Positions 7,606 to 16,889 of a stretch of 64,000 bases of DNA are shown piece after piece. The position numbers and the translations under genes were made by a program. Location: positions 310,001 through 374,000 of the forward strand of contig CAZCNL010000001.1 in the NCBI GenBank assembly GCA_964500435.1, given 5' to 3'. This stretch comes from GWF2-33-9 sp964500435 (GTDB lineage: Bacteria > Bacteroidota > Ignavibacteria > Kapaibacteriales > UBA2268). The notes below the pieces were generated by a model that had not been told where the DNA came from, made no database searches, and saw nothing but the letters and a program-made list of their open reading frames with translations. Each line of letters opens with the position of its first letter. The stretch's first letter is position 1.

Positions 7606-9579
7606 CTATAAATTAAAAAACAACCAAGTAATTAAAATAATTGCCCCGGCAAGCATCGCAATTGCGTATGTTTGTGCAAATCCAGTTTGTATTTTCCTAA
7701 CATAGTTACCTACAAATAATGTTAACTTTGCTAATCCATTTACAATTCCATCTATTATTTTTACATCAAAGAATTTCCACAATCCTGTTCGAGAGCTTGT
7801 GATTAAAGGGTCAACAATTGTAGAAAAATAGATTTCATCTAAATAATATTTACGGAACAATAGTTTATAAACAGATTTAGCATTATTAACCAATTTGCGT
7901 GGCACAGACCATTTTTCATCGTAATAATACCATTTGTATGCTAACCAAATTCCAAACAAAGCTATAGTTACGCTAACAATCATTAGGATATATTCAGATG
8001 CTGCAAGATTATGAGCTTCTTCGTAACCCAAAGCGATATTCGCATCTTTAAAAATTGGTTCCAAAAAGTTTTCAAGGAAATTTGGTGTCTTACTGAACCA
8101 AAAACCTAAAACATAAGGAATTCCTAAAAAGCCGCCAAATGCAGATAAAATTGCTAATATTATTAATGGAATAGTCATTGTTTTTGGCGATTCATGGGGG
8201 TGAATATGTTTTGTATCAAATCTCTCTTCATTATGGAAAACTAAATTTACCAAACGGAACATATAAAAAGCGGTCATTAAGGCAGAAACTGCTAAAAAGA
8301 ACCACAGAATCACACTTCCAGTGGAAAATGATTTCCAAAGAATTTCATCTTTAGAGAAGAAGCCGCTGAAAAATGGAACGCCAGCAATTGCTAATGAAGC
8401 AATATAAAAAGTTTTATAAGTTACAGGCATATATTTTTTCAAGCCGCCCATTTTTTTTATATTTTCCTCATCGTGCATTCCGTGCATAACCGAACCGGCA
8501 CCAAGGAACAAAAGACCTTTAAAGAAAGCATGGGTCATTACGTGAAATACTGCGGCTCCATATGCACCTACACCTAATGCAGCAAACATAAATCCAAGTT
8601 GGCTAACTGTTGAATATGCTAAAACTTTTTTAATTCCATTTTGAACAGTTCCAATTGTTGCAGAAAAGAAAGCCGTGGAAACACCGATGACAGCAATTAC
8701 AACCATTGTAGAAGGAGCGAGTGCAAATAGTAATGAATTCCGTGCAATTAAGAAAATACCAGCAGTAACCATCGTAGCTGCGTGGATTAATGCTGAAACT
8801 GGAGTCGGACCAGCCATTGCATCAGGCAACCAAACGGCTAATGGTATTTGAGCGGATTTCCCAGTAGCTGCGAGAAATAATAATAATGTTATTATTCCAA
8901 TAATGCTTGAAGATTGTGAACTCATCATATTTGCCGAAAGAATTGTATGTAAATCATGATATTGTAAAGTTCCAAAATTTACAAATATCATAAACATAGC
9001 TATTAAAAAGCCAAAGTCACCAATTCTATTCATTATGAATGCTTTATTCGCAGCTTGACCAGTCCAAGTAATTCGGACACCTTCAAATTTTCTGTCATAC
9101 CAAAATCCGATTAATAGATATGAACTTAATCCTACACCTTCCCAACCCAAAAAAGTAAGTAAGAAATTGCTTGAAAGAACTAAATTCAACATCATAAAAA
9201 TGAAAAGATTCAAATATGCGAAAAATCTGAAAAAGCCTCTATCTCCGTGCATATAACCAATGGAATAGACGTGTATTAAAAAGCCGACTCCTGTAACAAT
9301 CAATGTATACAATACTGATAGCTGGTCAACTTGGTATGAAATGTCAATTGAAAAGTATCCAGCTGAAATCCATTGATAAATTCTTACTATGTGGGGTTCT
9401 TCCATCGGGGAGGAAAGCATTTTTAAGAAAAAAGAAAAGGCTATGATAAACGCTATGCCTACTGTCGAGCTCCCGATGATGCCAATGAGTGTTTCATTTT
9501 TGAGTTTTTTACCCAATAATCCTAACAAGATAAAACCTGTTAGTGGAAGCAGCGGTATTAACCAAACTATATCGTACAT
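7606..9579 (-). CDS. nuoL: NADH-quinone oxidoreductase subunit L
   Basis: A 657-residue complex I subunit with the NuoL-type N-terminal oxidoreductase domain (HVYSIGYMHGDRGFFRFFAY), the core WEGVGLSSYLLIGFWY, the SAQIPLAVWLPDAMAGPTPV block, and VLAYSTVSQLGFMF. The long C-terminal part includes the lateral amphipathic helix expected of NuoL, ending in a membrane anchor. It is the terminal proton-pumping subunit. It is the first gene of the nuoLMN run. Upstream on the same strand is pgsA, not nuoK, so this trio has been separated from the main nuo cluster or completes one elsewhere. Confidence 0.96.
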   Translation of the reverse strand: MYDIVWLIPLLPLTGFILLGLLGKKLKNETLIGIIGSSTVGIAFIIAFSFFLKMLSSPMEEPHIVRIYQWISAGYFSIDISYQVDQLSVLYTLIVTGVGFLIHVYSIGYMHGDRGFFRFFAYLNLFIFMMLNLVLSSNFLLTFLGWEGVGLSSYLLIGFWYDRKFEGVRITWTGQAANKAFIMNRIGDFGFLIAMFMIFVNFGTLQYHDLHTILSANMMSSQSSSIIGIITLLLFLAATGKSAQIPLAVWLPDAMAGPTPVSALIHAATMVTAGIFLIARNSLLFALAPSTMVVIAVIGVSTAFFSATIGTVQNGIKKVLAYSTVSQLGFMFAALGVGAYGAAVFHVMTHAFFKGLLFLGAGSVMHGMHDEENIKKMGGLKKYMPVTYKTFYIASLAIAGVPFFSGFFSKDEILWKSFSTGSVILWFFLAVSALMTAFYMFRLVNLVFHNEERFDTKHIHPHESPKTMTIPLIILAILSAFGGFLGIPYVLGFWFSKTPNFLENFLEPIFKDANIALGYEEAHNLAASEYILMIVSVTIALFGIWLAYKWYYYDEKWSVPRKLVNNAKSVYKLLFRKYYLDEIYFSTIVDPLITSSRTGLWKFFDVKIIDGIVNGLAKLTLFVGNYVRKIQTGFAQTYAIAMLAGAIILITWLFFNL

Positions 9580-9727
9580 AATATTATCAGTTTTTTCTTT
9601 ATTTAAACTTACAAATTAGCAATTTTATTAAAAATAATGATTAACTTTTCTATTAAAATTTCTGCAAAAAAATTTTATATTATTTATACGCTTTTTAAAA
9701 ACAAATACTTCCGACAAATAATATTTT

Positions 9728-10273
9728 TCAATTTTTTTTAATCGGATTTAATATTCTCTTAATATTAACATAAAAGTAATTGAATCCCGAAAAAAATGCT
9801 GTAATAATTGTTAAAATCAAAAAGTATGGGTCAATAAATTTTCCACCTAAGATTATAACAAACAATGAAAAAGCAACTAATGCAGCTGTAATTTTCCCAT
9901 AAATATCTGCCTGAGGAACTGCTTTTATTTTTTTAGAGACAATTAATCCACCCATCAACAACACAAAATCACGAAATATATACAACACAACAAACCATAA
10001 TGGTAAAAGATTTTTCAATAGTAATGTTAAAGCAATAAAGGCATATAGAACTTTATCTGCCAGTGGGTCTAATACTTTACCAAGTTCTGAAATTTGGTTA
10101 AAGTGTCTTGCAATATAGCCATCGATTACATCAAGTGAAAGTGCAATTATTATTGCAACAATCGATAAAGTATTATAGTCCCAATAAATTAAATGACCGA
10201 TAATTGGAGCGAGAATTAATCTTATCAAACTCAAAACATTCGGTATTGTCCATACTTTTTTAAATATTGTCAT
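9728..10273 (-). CDS. pgsA: CDP-diacylglycerol--glycerol-3-phosphate 3-phosphatidyltransferase
   Basis: A 181-residue membrane enzyme of the CDP-alcohol phosphotransferase family that makes phosphatidylglycerol phosphate from CDP-diacylglycerol and glycerol-3-phosphate. The full family motif is present: Asp48, Asp51-Gly52, Ala55-Arg56, Gly65, Asp69 and Asp73, with exact spacing. The N-terminus has the PgsA-like IPNVLSLIRLILAP. About five membrane helices are visible. The ATG lies 1 bp after the stop of the upstream symporter gene, so the two are likely co-transcribed. A related alcohol transferase cannot be wholly excluded, but the N-terminal signature favours PgsA. It pairs functionally with cdsA at 28.7 kb. 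Confidence 0.9.
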   Translation of the reverse strand: MTIFKKVWTIPNVLSLIRLILAPIIGHLIYWDYNTLSIVAIIIALSLDVIDGYIARHFNQISELGKVLDPLADKVLYAFIALTLLLKNLLPLWFVVLYIFRDFVLLMGGLIVSKKIKAVPQADIYGKITAALVAFSLFVIILGGKFIDPYFLILTIITAFFSGFNYFYVNIKRILNPIKKN

Positions 10274-10274
10274 C

Positions 10275-11654
10275 TTATCTTCTTTTTGTTAATATAAAAC
10301 CAAATATTAACGAAAAAAATATTCCTGGTATCAACGGTTCAATTTGCAAAAATACGGAATTTTTATCTGATATCATTTCTGAAAACATAACCCAAACAAA
10401 AGAAACTATTGTAGGCAAAATTATTAAATAAGAAATTGAATTTCTTCTCAATGTGTAGTTTTTGAAATAGGTTAAAATTATTGGATAAAATAAACCAGGA
10501 ATAACGATGGACGATGTTTTGTAAATAATATCAATTGCTGAAGGAATAATCAATGCCATAAGTATCGAAACAACAGAAGTAATCAGCAACCCAATTTGTG
10601 TTAATAAAACTGGATTTTTTTGATTAAATTTCTTAATTTTTGCTAAAATATCATTGCCAATTGTCGAAGCAGAAATAAAAGCGTAACTATCGAGTGTGGA
10701 CATAATAACCGAAAGTAACGATACTAAGAAAAGACCTTTCCAAAATGGAGGTAAAACTGCATTTGCTAAAAGTGGATATGCTTGCAATGGTTCTATACCT
10801 TTAAAATATGCTTTTGCATAAAGCCCGGTAATTAATGTTAAAAAGTCAAATAAAATCCAAAAAGTAATTGAAATGAGCACACCTTTTTGAGCAGTTTTAT
10901 CATCTTTTGAAGCGGCACATCTTTGGTAAAAACTCGGATCAACAAATGTTTGTAATGAAATAATGAACCAAGCAAAAATATATTGATATGATTTATCTCC
11001 CGAAAAAGTTAAATGAGATTGTGGCAGTTTATTTGACATATCTGCTAAATTACCTAAAACACTGTATGAAAAATAAAACAACACTCCAAAACCCAAATAC
11101 ATCAATACGAATTGAACAGAATTTGTCCATATATCTGATTTAAATCCGCCCCAATACAAAAAAATTAATGAAAGTAATGTTACAATTATTATCGATAATA
11201 CAAGATTCAAACCTGTAAAAATTTGAAATATTATGCCAAGCATTAAAACATAAGCAGCAGGCATTGTAATTAATAGAACAACGATCGAGGAGAAAAATCC
11301 TGCATTAGAGCCAAATTTCGATGCAATTTGTTCGGGAATTGATATAAAACCATAATTTCGAATCTTTTTTGAAAATAAAATTGCAAAAAAAAATGCGGAA
11401 ATGTAGTATGGTAAACCGAAGCAAACCCAAGCAACTAAACCACTTTTATAAACAAATTCCCCTATTCCAAGAATATTTCCGTACCAAGTTGCAACTAAAC
11501 TTGCAACGAAAAAAGGAACAGTTAACTTTCTGCCAACTAATATAAATTGCTCTTTTGATTCTGTTTCTTTCTTTTGTTTTGCTTTGAATCCAACAAAAAG
11601 AATAAGTAAGAAATAGATAATAAGTACAATTATGTCTATTGCTGCTAATTTCAT
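10275..11654 (-). CDS. Sodium:solute symporter family transporter
   Basis: A 459-residue protein with 12-13 predicted membrane helices of the SSS family (PutP/PanF/SGLT fold). Visible signatures include KEQFILVGRKLTVPFF, FVASLVATWYGNILGIGEFVY, the helix-5 region KSDIWTNSVQFVLMYLGF, and FVDPSFYQRCAASKDDKTAQKG, where the family has the conserved QR. SDSVLSTLDSY-like Na+ site residues are seen as SVIMSTLDSYAF. Members import solutes with Na+; the substrate cannot be told from sequence. The next gene, pgsA, begins 1 bp after its stop. Confidence 0.9.
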   Translation of the reverse strand: MKLAAIDIIVLIIYFLLILFVGFKAKQKKETESKEQFILVGRKLTVPFFVASLVATWYGNILGIGEFVYKSGLVAWVCFGLPYYISAFFFAILFSKKIRNYGFISIPEQIASKFGSNAGFFSSIVVLLITMPAAYVLMLGIIFQIFTGLNLVLSIIIVTLLSLIFLYWGGFKSDIWTNSVQFVLMYLGFGVLFYFSYSVLGNLADMSNKLPQSHLTFSGDKSYQYIFAWFIISLQTFVDPSFYQRCAASKDDKTAQKGVLISITFWILFDFLTLITGLYAKAYFKGIEPLQAYPLLANAVLPPFWKGLFLVSLLSVIMSTLDSYAFISASTIGNDILAKIKKFNQKNPVLLTQIGLLITSVVSILMALIIPSAIDIIYKTSSIVIPGLFYPIILTYFKNYTLRRNSISYLIILPTIVSFVWVMFSEMISDKNSVFLQIEPLIPGIFFSLIFGFILTKRR

Positions 11655-11839
11655 AAAGCAAAATTAATGATAATTACTCAGAGGAATAAGTTTCTTTGTT
11701 CATTTTAATATTTTTTTCTTAATGTTTAAAATTTTTGCTGATTAATTTAATTTTTTATTATCTAAACGAAAAGCGTCAAAATTATTTTTTAGGTATGATT
11801 AATAAAATTCTAAAGTTATAATTCCGTCATTAATAAAAT

Positions 11840-12886
11840 ATGAAATTCATAAATGATATAGCATACCCAATACTACTAGCTCCGATGGAAGGAGTTACTG
11901 ATTTGCCATTCAGATTGATATGCAAAAAATTAGGTGCCGATATTGTTTTTACCGAATTCATCGCCAGTGAAGCAATTGTAAGGAATATCGATAAATCAAT
12001 TTCTAAAATGAAATTGCACCAAGATGAACATCCAATAGCAGTTCAAATATTTGGTTCACAAATTGAACCAATGATTGAATCAGCGAAAATAGCACAAGAC
12101 GCTGGTGCTGATTTTGTTGATATTAATTTTGGCTGCTGGGTGAAAAAAGTGGTCAATCACGATGCTGGTGCTGCTTTTATGAAAAATCCCGATAGGATGG
12201 CGGAAATGACCAATGCTGTTGTTAATGCTGTTAATATTCCTGTTACGGTTAAAACAAGACTCGGTTGGTCAAAAGATAATATCAATATATTGGAAACTTC
12301 GAAAAAGTGCGAAGATGCAGGTGCACAGATGGTTACAATTCATTGCCGCACACGAGATATGGGTATGAGTGGAAAAGCTGATTGGAAATGGATTCCTCTT
12401 GTTAAAGAGATTTTAAATATTCCAGTTATATTAAATGGAGACGTATTAACAGCTGACGACACAAAATTAGCTTTTGATACTACTAATTGCGATGGTGTGA
12501 TGATTGGTCGAGCTGCAATAAATAATCCATTTATATTCAAACAATCAAAAGAATTACTTCAATTAGGCAAAATTTTCACTGATTTTAATGCTTATGAAAG
12601 AATCAATCTTTGTATAGAACATTTATCTTTAAGTATAGAATTTAAAGGAATTTCACGTGGAATACTTGAGTTTAGAAAATATTATTCTGGTTATTTAAAA
12701 GGGCTTTATAATTCTTCAAAAATTCGTCAAGAACTTGTTCAATTGGAAAGTTTTGAAGAAATTAATTATACTTTAAAGAATTATTTAGAATTTTTACAAA
12801 ATTATACAAGAGAAATAACATTTTTTCCTGTAAATGATGAATTAAATCAAAATGAACAATTAATTTGTTCGAAAGAAATAGAATAA
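11840..12886 (+). CDS. dus: tRNA-dihydrouridine synthase
   Basis: A 348-residue flavoenzyme of the Dus family, which reduces uridine in tRNA D-loops to dihydrouridine using FMN and NADPH. The TIM barrel opens with LLAPMEGVTDLPFR. The catalytic Cys99 lies in DINFGCWVKKVVN, where most DusB proteins have Pro rather than Trp after the Cys. Substrate and FMN contacts follow in VTVKTRLGW, IHCRTRDMGMSGKADW and GVMIGRAAINNPFIF. The C-terminal helical domain is complete. It starts at an ATG without a clear Shine-Dalgarno, and lpd follows 26 bp downstream on the same strand. Confidence 0.94.
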   Translation: MKFINDIAYPILLAPMEGVTDLPFRLICKKLGADIVFTEFIASEAIVRNIDKSISKMKLHQDEHPIAVQIFGSQIEPMIESAKIAQDAGADFVDINFGCWVKKVVNHDAGAAFMKNPDRMAEMTNAVVNAVNIPVTVKTRLGWSKDNINILETSKKCEDAGAQMVTIHCRTRDMGMSGKADWKWIPLVKEILNIPVILNGDVLTADDTKLAFDTTNCDGVMIGRAAINNPFIFKQSKELLQLGKIFTDFNAYERINLCIEHLSLSIEFKGISRGILEFRKYYSGYLKGLYNSSKIRQELVQLESFEEINYTLKNYLEFLQNYTREITFFPVNDELNQNEQLICSKEIE

Positions 12887-12912
12887 TTATTTAAGAAAAA
12901 AGTAAAGGTATT

Positions 12913-14319
12913 ATGATGAATAATTTACAAGCTGACCTCGTTGTCATTGGTTCAGGACCAGGCGGTTATGTTGCCGCTATACGTGCTTCACAACTTGGAT
13001 TAAAAACTATTTGTATTGAAAGAGCAGAAATAGGGGGAATTTGTTTAAATTGGGGTTGTATTCCAACAAAAGCATTGCTAAAAAGTGCTGAAATGATACA
13101 TCATATTAAAGATGCAAATTCATTTGGAATTCAAGTCAAAGATTTTGAATTCGATGTCAAAAACATCGTCGATAGAAGTCGCAAGGTTGCAGATAAAATG
13201 TCTAAAGGTGTTCAATTTCTATTTAAAAAATACAAAGTGCAATCTGTTGTTGGAAATGGTTCGATAAAAGACAAAAACACAATTGAAGTTAAAGATAACA
13301 ATGGTAATTTAACTGATTTAATTTCTACAAAAAATATTATTATTGCAACCGGCGCTCGTCCAAGAATGTTTCCCGGAATTGACGTTGACAGAAAAAGAAT
13401 TATTACAAGTAAAGAAGCAATGCTACCTGAAACAAAACCTGAATCAATAATTATTATGGGTGCAGGTGCAATCGGAGTTGAATTTGCCTATTTCTATAAT
13501 TCGATTGGTTCCAAGGTAACTATTATTGAAATGATGGATAGACTTCTTCCGATTGAAGATGCCGAAATTTCTAAAGAATTATTAAAATATTATAAAAAAT
13601 ATGGAATTACAGTTTTAACAAAAACAAAAGTAATTTCTGCAAAAGCCAATTCCAACGGGGTTGAAGTAAAAATTCAAAAAGATGACGGTTCCGAAGAAGT
13701 TTTAACTTCTGAAATTGCTCTTAATGCAATAGGAATACAAGCTAATATTGAAAACATTGGTCTTGAAAACCTTGGAATAGAACTCGAAAGAAACTTTATT
13801 AAAGTAAATAAATTTTTACAAACAAATGTATCTAATATTTATGCAATTGGTGATGTAGCGGGAGCGCCTTGGTTAGCTCATAAAGCATCTGCTGAAGGTA
13901 TTATTGCTGCCGAACACATTGCAGGACATTCTAATCAAGGTGTTGATTACAGCAATATTCCTGGTTGCACTTATTGTATTCCACAAGTTGCAAGTGTCGG
14001 ATTAACTGAAGAAAAAGCAAAGGAACAAGGGTATGAAATTAAAGTCGGTAAATTTCCATTTTCAGCAAGTGGTAAAGCAACTGCAATTGGTGACACCAGT
14101 GGTTTTGTTAAATTAGTGTTTGACGCAAAATATGGCGAACTACTCGGTGCTCATATGATTGGTCCTGATGTTACGGAATTAATTGCAGAAGTTGGACTAG
14201 CTCGCTCAATTGGAGCCACAGGAAAATCCATCTTTAAAACGGTCCACGCACATCCAACTTTGAGCGAAGCAATTATGGAAGCTGCTGCCCAAGCTTATAA
14301 TGAAGCAGTAAACTTATAA
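12913..14319 (+). CDS. lpdA: Dihydrolipoyl dehydrogenase
   Basis: A 468-residue FAD disulfide oxidoreductase, the E3 component of 2-oxoacid dehydrogenase and glycine cleavage complexes. The FAD loop GSGPGG is at residues 13-18, the redox disulfide is Cys44/Cys49 in GGICLNWGCIPTK, and the NAD domain has GAGAIGVEFA. The C-terminal catalytic pair is in HAHPTLSE. Two adjacent ATGs are possible starts; the AAAGG Shine-Dalgarno is 4 nt from the first and 7 nt from the second (12916), so the second is spaced better. No E1 or E2 genes are nearby. The neighbouring operon is a ferredoxin-dependent oxidoreductase, which does not use E3. Confidence 0.96.
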   Translation: MMNNLQADLVVIGSGPGGYVAAIRASQLGLKTICIERAEIGGICLNWGCIPTKALLKSAEMIHHIKDANSFGIQVKDFEFDVKNIVDRSRKVADKMSKGVQFLFKKYKVQSVVGNGSIKDKNTIEVKDNNGNLTDLISTKNIIIATGARPRMFPGIDVDRKRIITSKEAMLPETKPESIIIMGAGAIGVEFAYFYNSIGSKVTIIEMMDRLLPIEDAEISKELLKYYKKYGITVLTKTKVISAKANSNGVEVKIQKDDGSEEVLTSEIALNAIGIQANIENIGLENLGIELERNFIKVNKFLQTNVSNIYAIGDVAGAPWLAHKASAEGIIAAEHIAGHSNQGVDYSNIPGCTYCIPQVASVGLTEEKAKEQGYEIKVGKFPFSASGKATAIGDTSGFVKLVFDAKYGELLGAHMIGPDVTELIAEVGLARSIGATGKSIFKTVHAHPTLSEAIMEAAAQAYNEAVNL

Positions 14320-14348
14320 ATCAATTAAAATAATTTGTACAAACTTAG

Positions 14349-14375
14349 ACGGTTGCCTTTGCAACCGTTTTTTTA
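14349..14375 (+). terminator. Rho-independent terminator of lpdA
   Basis: ACGGTTGC (14349-14356), loop CTTT, GCAACCGT (14361-14368), then a run of Ts. Confidence 0.9.
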
Positions 14376-14402
14376 TAATGAAAATTACTTTAATAATTAC
14401 AA

Positions 14403-14435
14403 TTAAAAAGAGGTTGTCAAAAAATAACAACCTCT
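14403..14435 (-). terminator. Terminator of the kor-type operon
   Basis: AGAGGTTGT (14409-14417) pairs with ACAACCTCT (14427-14435). Read on minus, the stem is followed by a T-run. The left arm and its flank are nearly the same as in the terminator at 24345-24382. Confidence 0.85.
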
Positions 14436-14473
14436 AATTTTAATTTATTTGATTAAATTGTAAATTTATGCTA

Positions 14474-15013
14474 TTAATTTTTAATTAACTGCATACCCTC
14501 ATCGAAAGCTTTTTGGTTTACGGGAATTAAATGATGATACCTTTCGGGAAGAACTTTTTTCAAGGCTTCCATAATTGTTTCAGGTTTAACAGTTTTACGT
14601 GCTGCGATAAAGCTGCCAAGAATCACCATGTTCAATACCCGTATATTTTTTAATTTAACTGCTGTTTCGCTACCTGGAACTCCATAAATTTTAATATCAC
14701 TTCGAGTTGGAGGTTTTAAAATATTGGTAGAATCATAAATAATAGTTCCACCAGGTTTAATTTTACTTTCAAATTTATCAACTGAAGGCTGATTTAATGC
14801 AACAACAGTATCAAATTTTGAAATAATAGGTGAAGAAATCAAGGTATCTGAAATTATTGTAATTGCGTTTGCTGTTCCTCCACGCATTTCAGGTCCATAA
14901 GATGGCATCCAACATACTTCTTTATTTTCAATCATTCCGGCATACGCAAGAATCATCCCCATTGAGAGCACACCTTGCCCGCCAAATCCTGCAAAAATTG
15001 CTTCTTCCGTCAT
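14474..15013 (-). CDS. 2-oxoacid:ferredoxin oxidoreductase, gamma subunit
   Basis: A 179-residue gamma subunit (POR_C domain) of a 2-oxoacid:acceptor oxidoreductase. It opens with the family pattern IFAGFGGQGVLSMGMILA and continues with WMPSYGPEMRGGTANAITI. It is the last gene of a four-gene operon in the order ferredoxin, alpha, beta, gamma, the arrangement of KorDABC and VorDABC enzymes. Its ATG lies 2 bp after the beta stop, with the AGGAGG Shine-Dalgarno inside the end of the beta gene. The terminator at 14403-14435 follows. Substrate could be 2-oxoglutarate or branched-chain 2-oxoacids. Confidence 0.92.
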   Translation of the reverse strand: MTEEAIFAGFGGQGVLSMGMILAYAGMIENKEVCWMPSYGPEMRGGTANAITIISDTLISSPIISKFDTVVALNQPSVDKFESKIKPGGTIIYDSTNILKPPTRSDIKIYGVPGSETAVKLKNIRVLNMVILGSFIAARKTVKPETIMEALKKVLPERYHHLIPVNQKAFDEGMQLIKN

Positions 15014-15015
15014 AA

Positions 15016-15813
15016 TTATTTACCTCCTGGAACTTTAATATCACCTAAAGGGTAATATGGAATCATTTTTTCTTCAACAAATTTTAAGCTTTCGAGTGGA
15101 GTCATTTTCCAATTTGAAGGACAATTAGAAACAACTTCAACCAAACAATAACCAAGTCCTTGTTTTTGATATTCAAGAGCTTGACGCAATGCTTTTTTCG
15201 TTTTTCTTACAGCTGTCGGTGTATGGACAGCTTGGCGAGTAACGTAAACAACACCAGGTAACATTGCTAATAGTTCAGATATCTTCAATGGATAACCCTG
15301 TGTCTTAACATCTCGTCCAAAGGGAGAAGTTGTTGAAAACATATTTGGCAATGTTGTTGGAGCCATTTGACCTGAAGTCATTCCATAAACACCGTTATTA
15401 ATAAAAATTGTAAGAATATTTTCACCTCTATTAGCTGCGTGAACGGTTTCTGCTGTGCCTATAGCCGCTAAGTCACCGTCACCTTGATAAGTAAAAACTA
15501 ACTTATCTGGAAGCATTCTTTTTATTCCTGTGGCAACTGCACATGCACGCCCATGAGCCGCTTCTTGCATATCTATATCCATATAATCATAAGCAAAAAC
15601 TGAACAGCCTACTGGTGCAACACCAATGAGCTCAGATTGTATTCCCATTTCATCAACGATTTCCATAAGTATTTTATGGACTGTGCTATGTCCACATCCT
15701 GGACAATAGTGAAATGGTTTATCAGTTAATGCTTTTGGTTTTGTATAAATTAAATTATCTTCATTAGCGATTTCAATATTAACAGGAACCTCGCTTATAA
15801 CCGAACTACTCAT
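15016..15813 (-). CDS. 2-oxoacid:ferredoxin oxidoreductase, beta (thiamine-diphosphate) subunit
   Basis: A 265-residue beta subunit that binds thiamine diphosphate. It shows HYCPGCGHSTVHKIL at the start of the domain, VAPVGCSVFAYDYMD, and the Mg/ThDP motif GDGDLAAIGTAE leading to INNGVYGMTSGQ. It catalyses decarboxylation of a 2-oxoacid to the acyl-CoA together with the alpha subunit, passing electrons to ferredoxin. The ATG overlaps the alpha stop by one base (TAATG), so translation is coupled, and an AGGAGG precedes it. The CPGCG and NGVYGMT patterns fit the Kor/Vor branch rather than pyruvate oxidoreductases, but I cannot choose between them. Confidence 0.93.
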   Translation of the reverse strand: MSSSVISEVPVNIEIANEDNLIYTKPKALTDKPFHYCPGCGHSTVHKILMEIVDEMGIQSELIGVAPVGCSVFAYDYMDIDMQEAAHGRACAVATGIKRMLPDKLVFTYQGDGDLAAIGTAETVHAANRGENILTIFINNGVYGMTSGQMAPTTLPNMFSTTSPFGRDVKTQGYPLKISELLAMLPGVVYVTRQAVHTPTAVRKTKKALRQALEYQKQGLGYCLVEVVSNCPSNWKMTPLESLKFVEEKMIPYYPLGDIKVPGGK

Positions 15814-16880
15814 TATTTACCTCCTAAAAAAACTTTTTCGAAATAAGAAAGGACTTCATCTGGTTCAGCAATAATTCCGCCCATACGTCCATAAAACTCT
15901 ACTCTCGTCTTATCGCCAACAGCTAAACGAACATCTTCAACCATTTGACCAGCATTCATTTCAATATCAAGGATCCCTTTAACTTTTGGTGCAACTTCTC
16001 TATAAATATCATAAGGAAATGGATAAACAGTTTGGGGTCGAATTAAGCCAACTTTGATACCTTTTTCACGAGCAAGTTCCATTGTTTTCATTGCTATTCT
16101 TGAACCAAGTCCGAAGCCTGTTAAAATATAATCAGCATCTTCGATATTCATTGTTTGGTATCTAACTTCATTTTCAGCCATTGCTTTATATTTTGCTTGC
16201 AAACCAATATTGATTTGCTCCATCTTTTCTGGTTGAATAAAGAGTGAAGTTACTATTCTTCGTTCCTTTCCTTCAGGTTTTCCTGTAGTTGCCCAATCGG
16301 GAAATTCCGTCTTACGTGGCATTTGGTCAAACAATTCTACTTTCTCCATCATTTGTCCCATAGCTCCATCTGCAAGTATCATTACTGGATTTCGATATTT
16401 TTCTGCTAACTCAAATCCAAGTTTTACGAAATCAACCATTTCTTGTACATTATAAGGAGCAAGTACTAATAAATGATAATCTCCATGTCCCCCACCTTTT
16501 GTTGCTTGAAAATAATCAGCTTGTGATGGCTGAATAGTTCCTAATCCCGGACCTCCACGAACAACGTTAACCACTAAACATGGAAGTTCTGCACCAGCAA
16601 TATAAGAGATTCCTTCTTGCATCAAGCTGATTCCTGGACTTGACGATGTAGTAGCAACTCGTCGACCTGTTGCTGCTGCTCCGTATATCATATTTATAGA
16701 AGCTACTTCACTTTCTGCTTGTAAAACAATCATCCCCGTACGCTGTGTAGCTTCTCGTGATAAATATTCAATAACTTCTGATTGTGGTGTAATAGGATAT
16801 CCAAAATAACCATCACAACCTGAGCGTATTAATGCTTCTGCAAGTGCTTCGTTACCTTTCATTAATTTTAATTCGCCCAT
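15813..16880 (-). CDS. 2-oxoacid:ferredoxin oxidoreductase, alpha subunit
   Basis: A 355-residue alpha subunit (pyrimidine-binding domain plus transketolase-C-like domain) of the Kor/VorB type. Signatures are MKGNEALAEALIRSGCDGYF, GYPITPQSEVIEYLS, LQAESEVASINMIYGAAATG, then VVNVVRGGPGLGTIQPSQAD and a GGGHGDYH loop. The gamma domain is separate (not fused), so this is the four-subunit form. A GAGG Shine-Dalgarno precedes the ATG. It stands 9 bp after the ferredoxin gene and overlaps the beta gene by one base. Confidence 0.93.
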   Translation of the reverse strand: MGELKLMKGNEALAEALIRSGCDGYFGYPITPQSEVIEYLSREATQRTGMIVLQAESEVASINMIYGAAATGRRVATTSSSPGISLMQEGISYIAGAELPCLVVNVVRGGPGLGTIQPSQADYFQATKGGGHGDYHLLVLAPYNVQEMVDFVKLGFELAEKYRNPVMILADGAMGQMMEKVELFDQMPRKTEFPDWATTGKPEGKERRIVTSLFIQPEKMEQINIGLQAKYKAMAENEVRYQTMNIEDADYILTGFGLGSRIAMKTMELAREKGIKVGLIRPQTVYPFPYDIYREVAPKVKGILDIEMNAGQMVEDVRLAVGDKTRVEFYGRMGGIIAEPDEVLSYFEKVFLGGK

Positions 16881-16889
16881 CTTTTCCTC

